From contig NZ_FODT01000003.1 in the NCBI RefSeq assembly GCF_900110435.1, positions 496,001 to 560,000 of the forward strand: 64,000 nucleotides of DNA. Reading direction: 5' to 3'. Position numbers and translations under genes: made by a program. The notes beneath the pieces were generated by a model. That model was not told the origin of the DNA. It made no database searches and saw only the letters and a program-made list of their open reading frames with translations. This DNA comes from Rhodopseudomonas pseudopalustris (GTDB lineage Bacteria; Pseudomonadota; Alphaproteobacteria; Rhizobiales; Xanthobacteraceae). Shown here one piece after another: positions 63,574-64,000 of this stretch (its first letter is position 1; each line of letters begins with the position of its first letter).

Positions 63574-64000
63574 GACCCTCCGATCGAGGACAGCGCGAAG
63601 GCGCTGACCAGCATACCGAGCACATAGCTCGATACTCCGGTCCCATTATACCACGGCGCGCGCTCGCGTGGGGCCTTCAGCAGGTGCGACATGAAGCCGA
63701 GCTGCAGCACCAGCAGCGCGGACACAGCGATCGCGTAATATGGCCGGTCCCAGGCGAACAGCAGCGCCACCACGACGAGCTGCGGCACCGCCATGACTAC
63801 GCAGGCCAACCGGGCGGCGTTCTCGGCGCCGAGCAGCACCGGCAGCGAATTGACGCCCATCTTTTTGTCGCCATCGATCGCCTTGAAGTCGTTCAGCGTC
63901 ATGATGCCGTGAGCGCCAATGCCGTAGAGCAGCGCGACGACGATGATGCGCCAGTCCGGTATCGAAGCCGACATCACGGCGGCGCCGGTGAACCAAGGCA
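63570..64000 (-). CDS. bchG: Bacteriochlorophyll synthase, C-terminal fragment at window edge
   Basis: UbiA-family prenyltransferase that adds geranylgeranyl to bacteriochlorophyllide. The visible part (about 143 residues) begins PWFTGAAVMSAS and includes the second Asp motif NDFKAIDGDKKMG and TGVSSYVLGMLVSAFALSSIGGS; the N-terminus lies beyond the window. Overlaps the PucC-family gene by 4 nt. Confidence 0.92.
   Translation of the reverse strand, partial: PWFTGAAVMSASIPDWRIIVVALLYGIGAHGIMTLNDFKAIDGDKKMGVNSLPVLLGAENAARLACVVMAVPQLVVVALLFAWDRPYYAIAVSALLVLQLGFMSHLLKAPRERAPWYNGTGVSSYVLGMLVSAFALSSIGGS

Overview
The window reads as an alphaproteobacterial purple non-sulfur phototroph, most likely Rhodopseudomonas palustris or a close relative. 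The reasons are GC-rich DNA, a bacteriochlorophyll gene cluster with bchF-bchN-bchB-bchH-bchL-bchM-lhaA-puhABC-acsF-puhE-hemA order, a bathy-type bacteriophytochrome closely resembling RpBphP1 next to ppsR, a red-type (form IC) RuBisCO operon with cbbX, and dispersed palindromic repeats typical of the Bradyrhizobiaceae. The species call is inference from remembered sequences, not from a database search.

Left part (1 to about 9.9 kb): acyl-CoA and aromatic-acid catabolism. It holds a truncated isovaleryl-CoA dehydrogenase, a CYP153-type P450, an acyl-CoA dehydrogenase, a class III CoA-transferase, a hotdog acyl-CoA hydratase, a DUF2147 secreted protein, a benzoylformate decarboxylase, an SDR and a hemolysin III-like membrane protein. 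From 9.9 to 33.7 kb there are mixed housekeeping genes: ycjX/ycjF, a membrane cyclase with a ferredoxin domain (CyaC-like), two small secreted proteins, putA, another CoA-transferase, a secreted one-haem protein, a GST, a lemA/TPM trio, an orphan molybdenum hydroxylase large subunit, a DapA-family lyase, oligopeptidase B, metY and an alpha/beta hydrolase.

From 33.8 to 37.8 kb lies the CO2-fixation block: cbbL-cbbS-cbbX on the minus strand, divergent from cbbR across 171 bp. The three-protein CbbRRS phosphorelay that sits between cbbR and cbbL in the R. palustris type strain is not present here.

From 37.9 kb to the right end is the photosynthesis gene cluster. One tightly packed minus-strand run (bchF to hemA, mostly with ATGA overlaps) makes bacteriochlorophyll from protoporphyrin, the reaction-centre H subunit and assembly factors. 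To its right is a regulatory island: a B12-binding AerR/PpaA antirepressor, haem oxygenase (makes biliverdin), bacteriophytochrome BphP (uses biliverdin) and PpsR (repressor). Then come cytochrome c2, a small membrane protein, TspO, bchP, a PucC-family transporter-like protein and a bchG fragment. PpsR-like TGT-N12-ACA sites lie upstream of bchF/aerR and upstream of cycA/ppsR, which fits a light-, B12- and possibly oxygen-responsive control of the cluster.

Noncoding content is mainly palindromic repeats at gene ends (five copies of one family plus other families), several hairpin terminators, and the regulatory intergenic regions. I saw no tRNA, rRNA, CRISPR array, insertion sequence or prophage.
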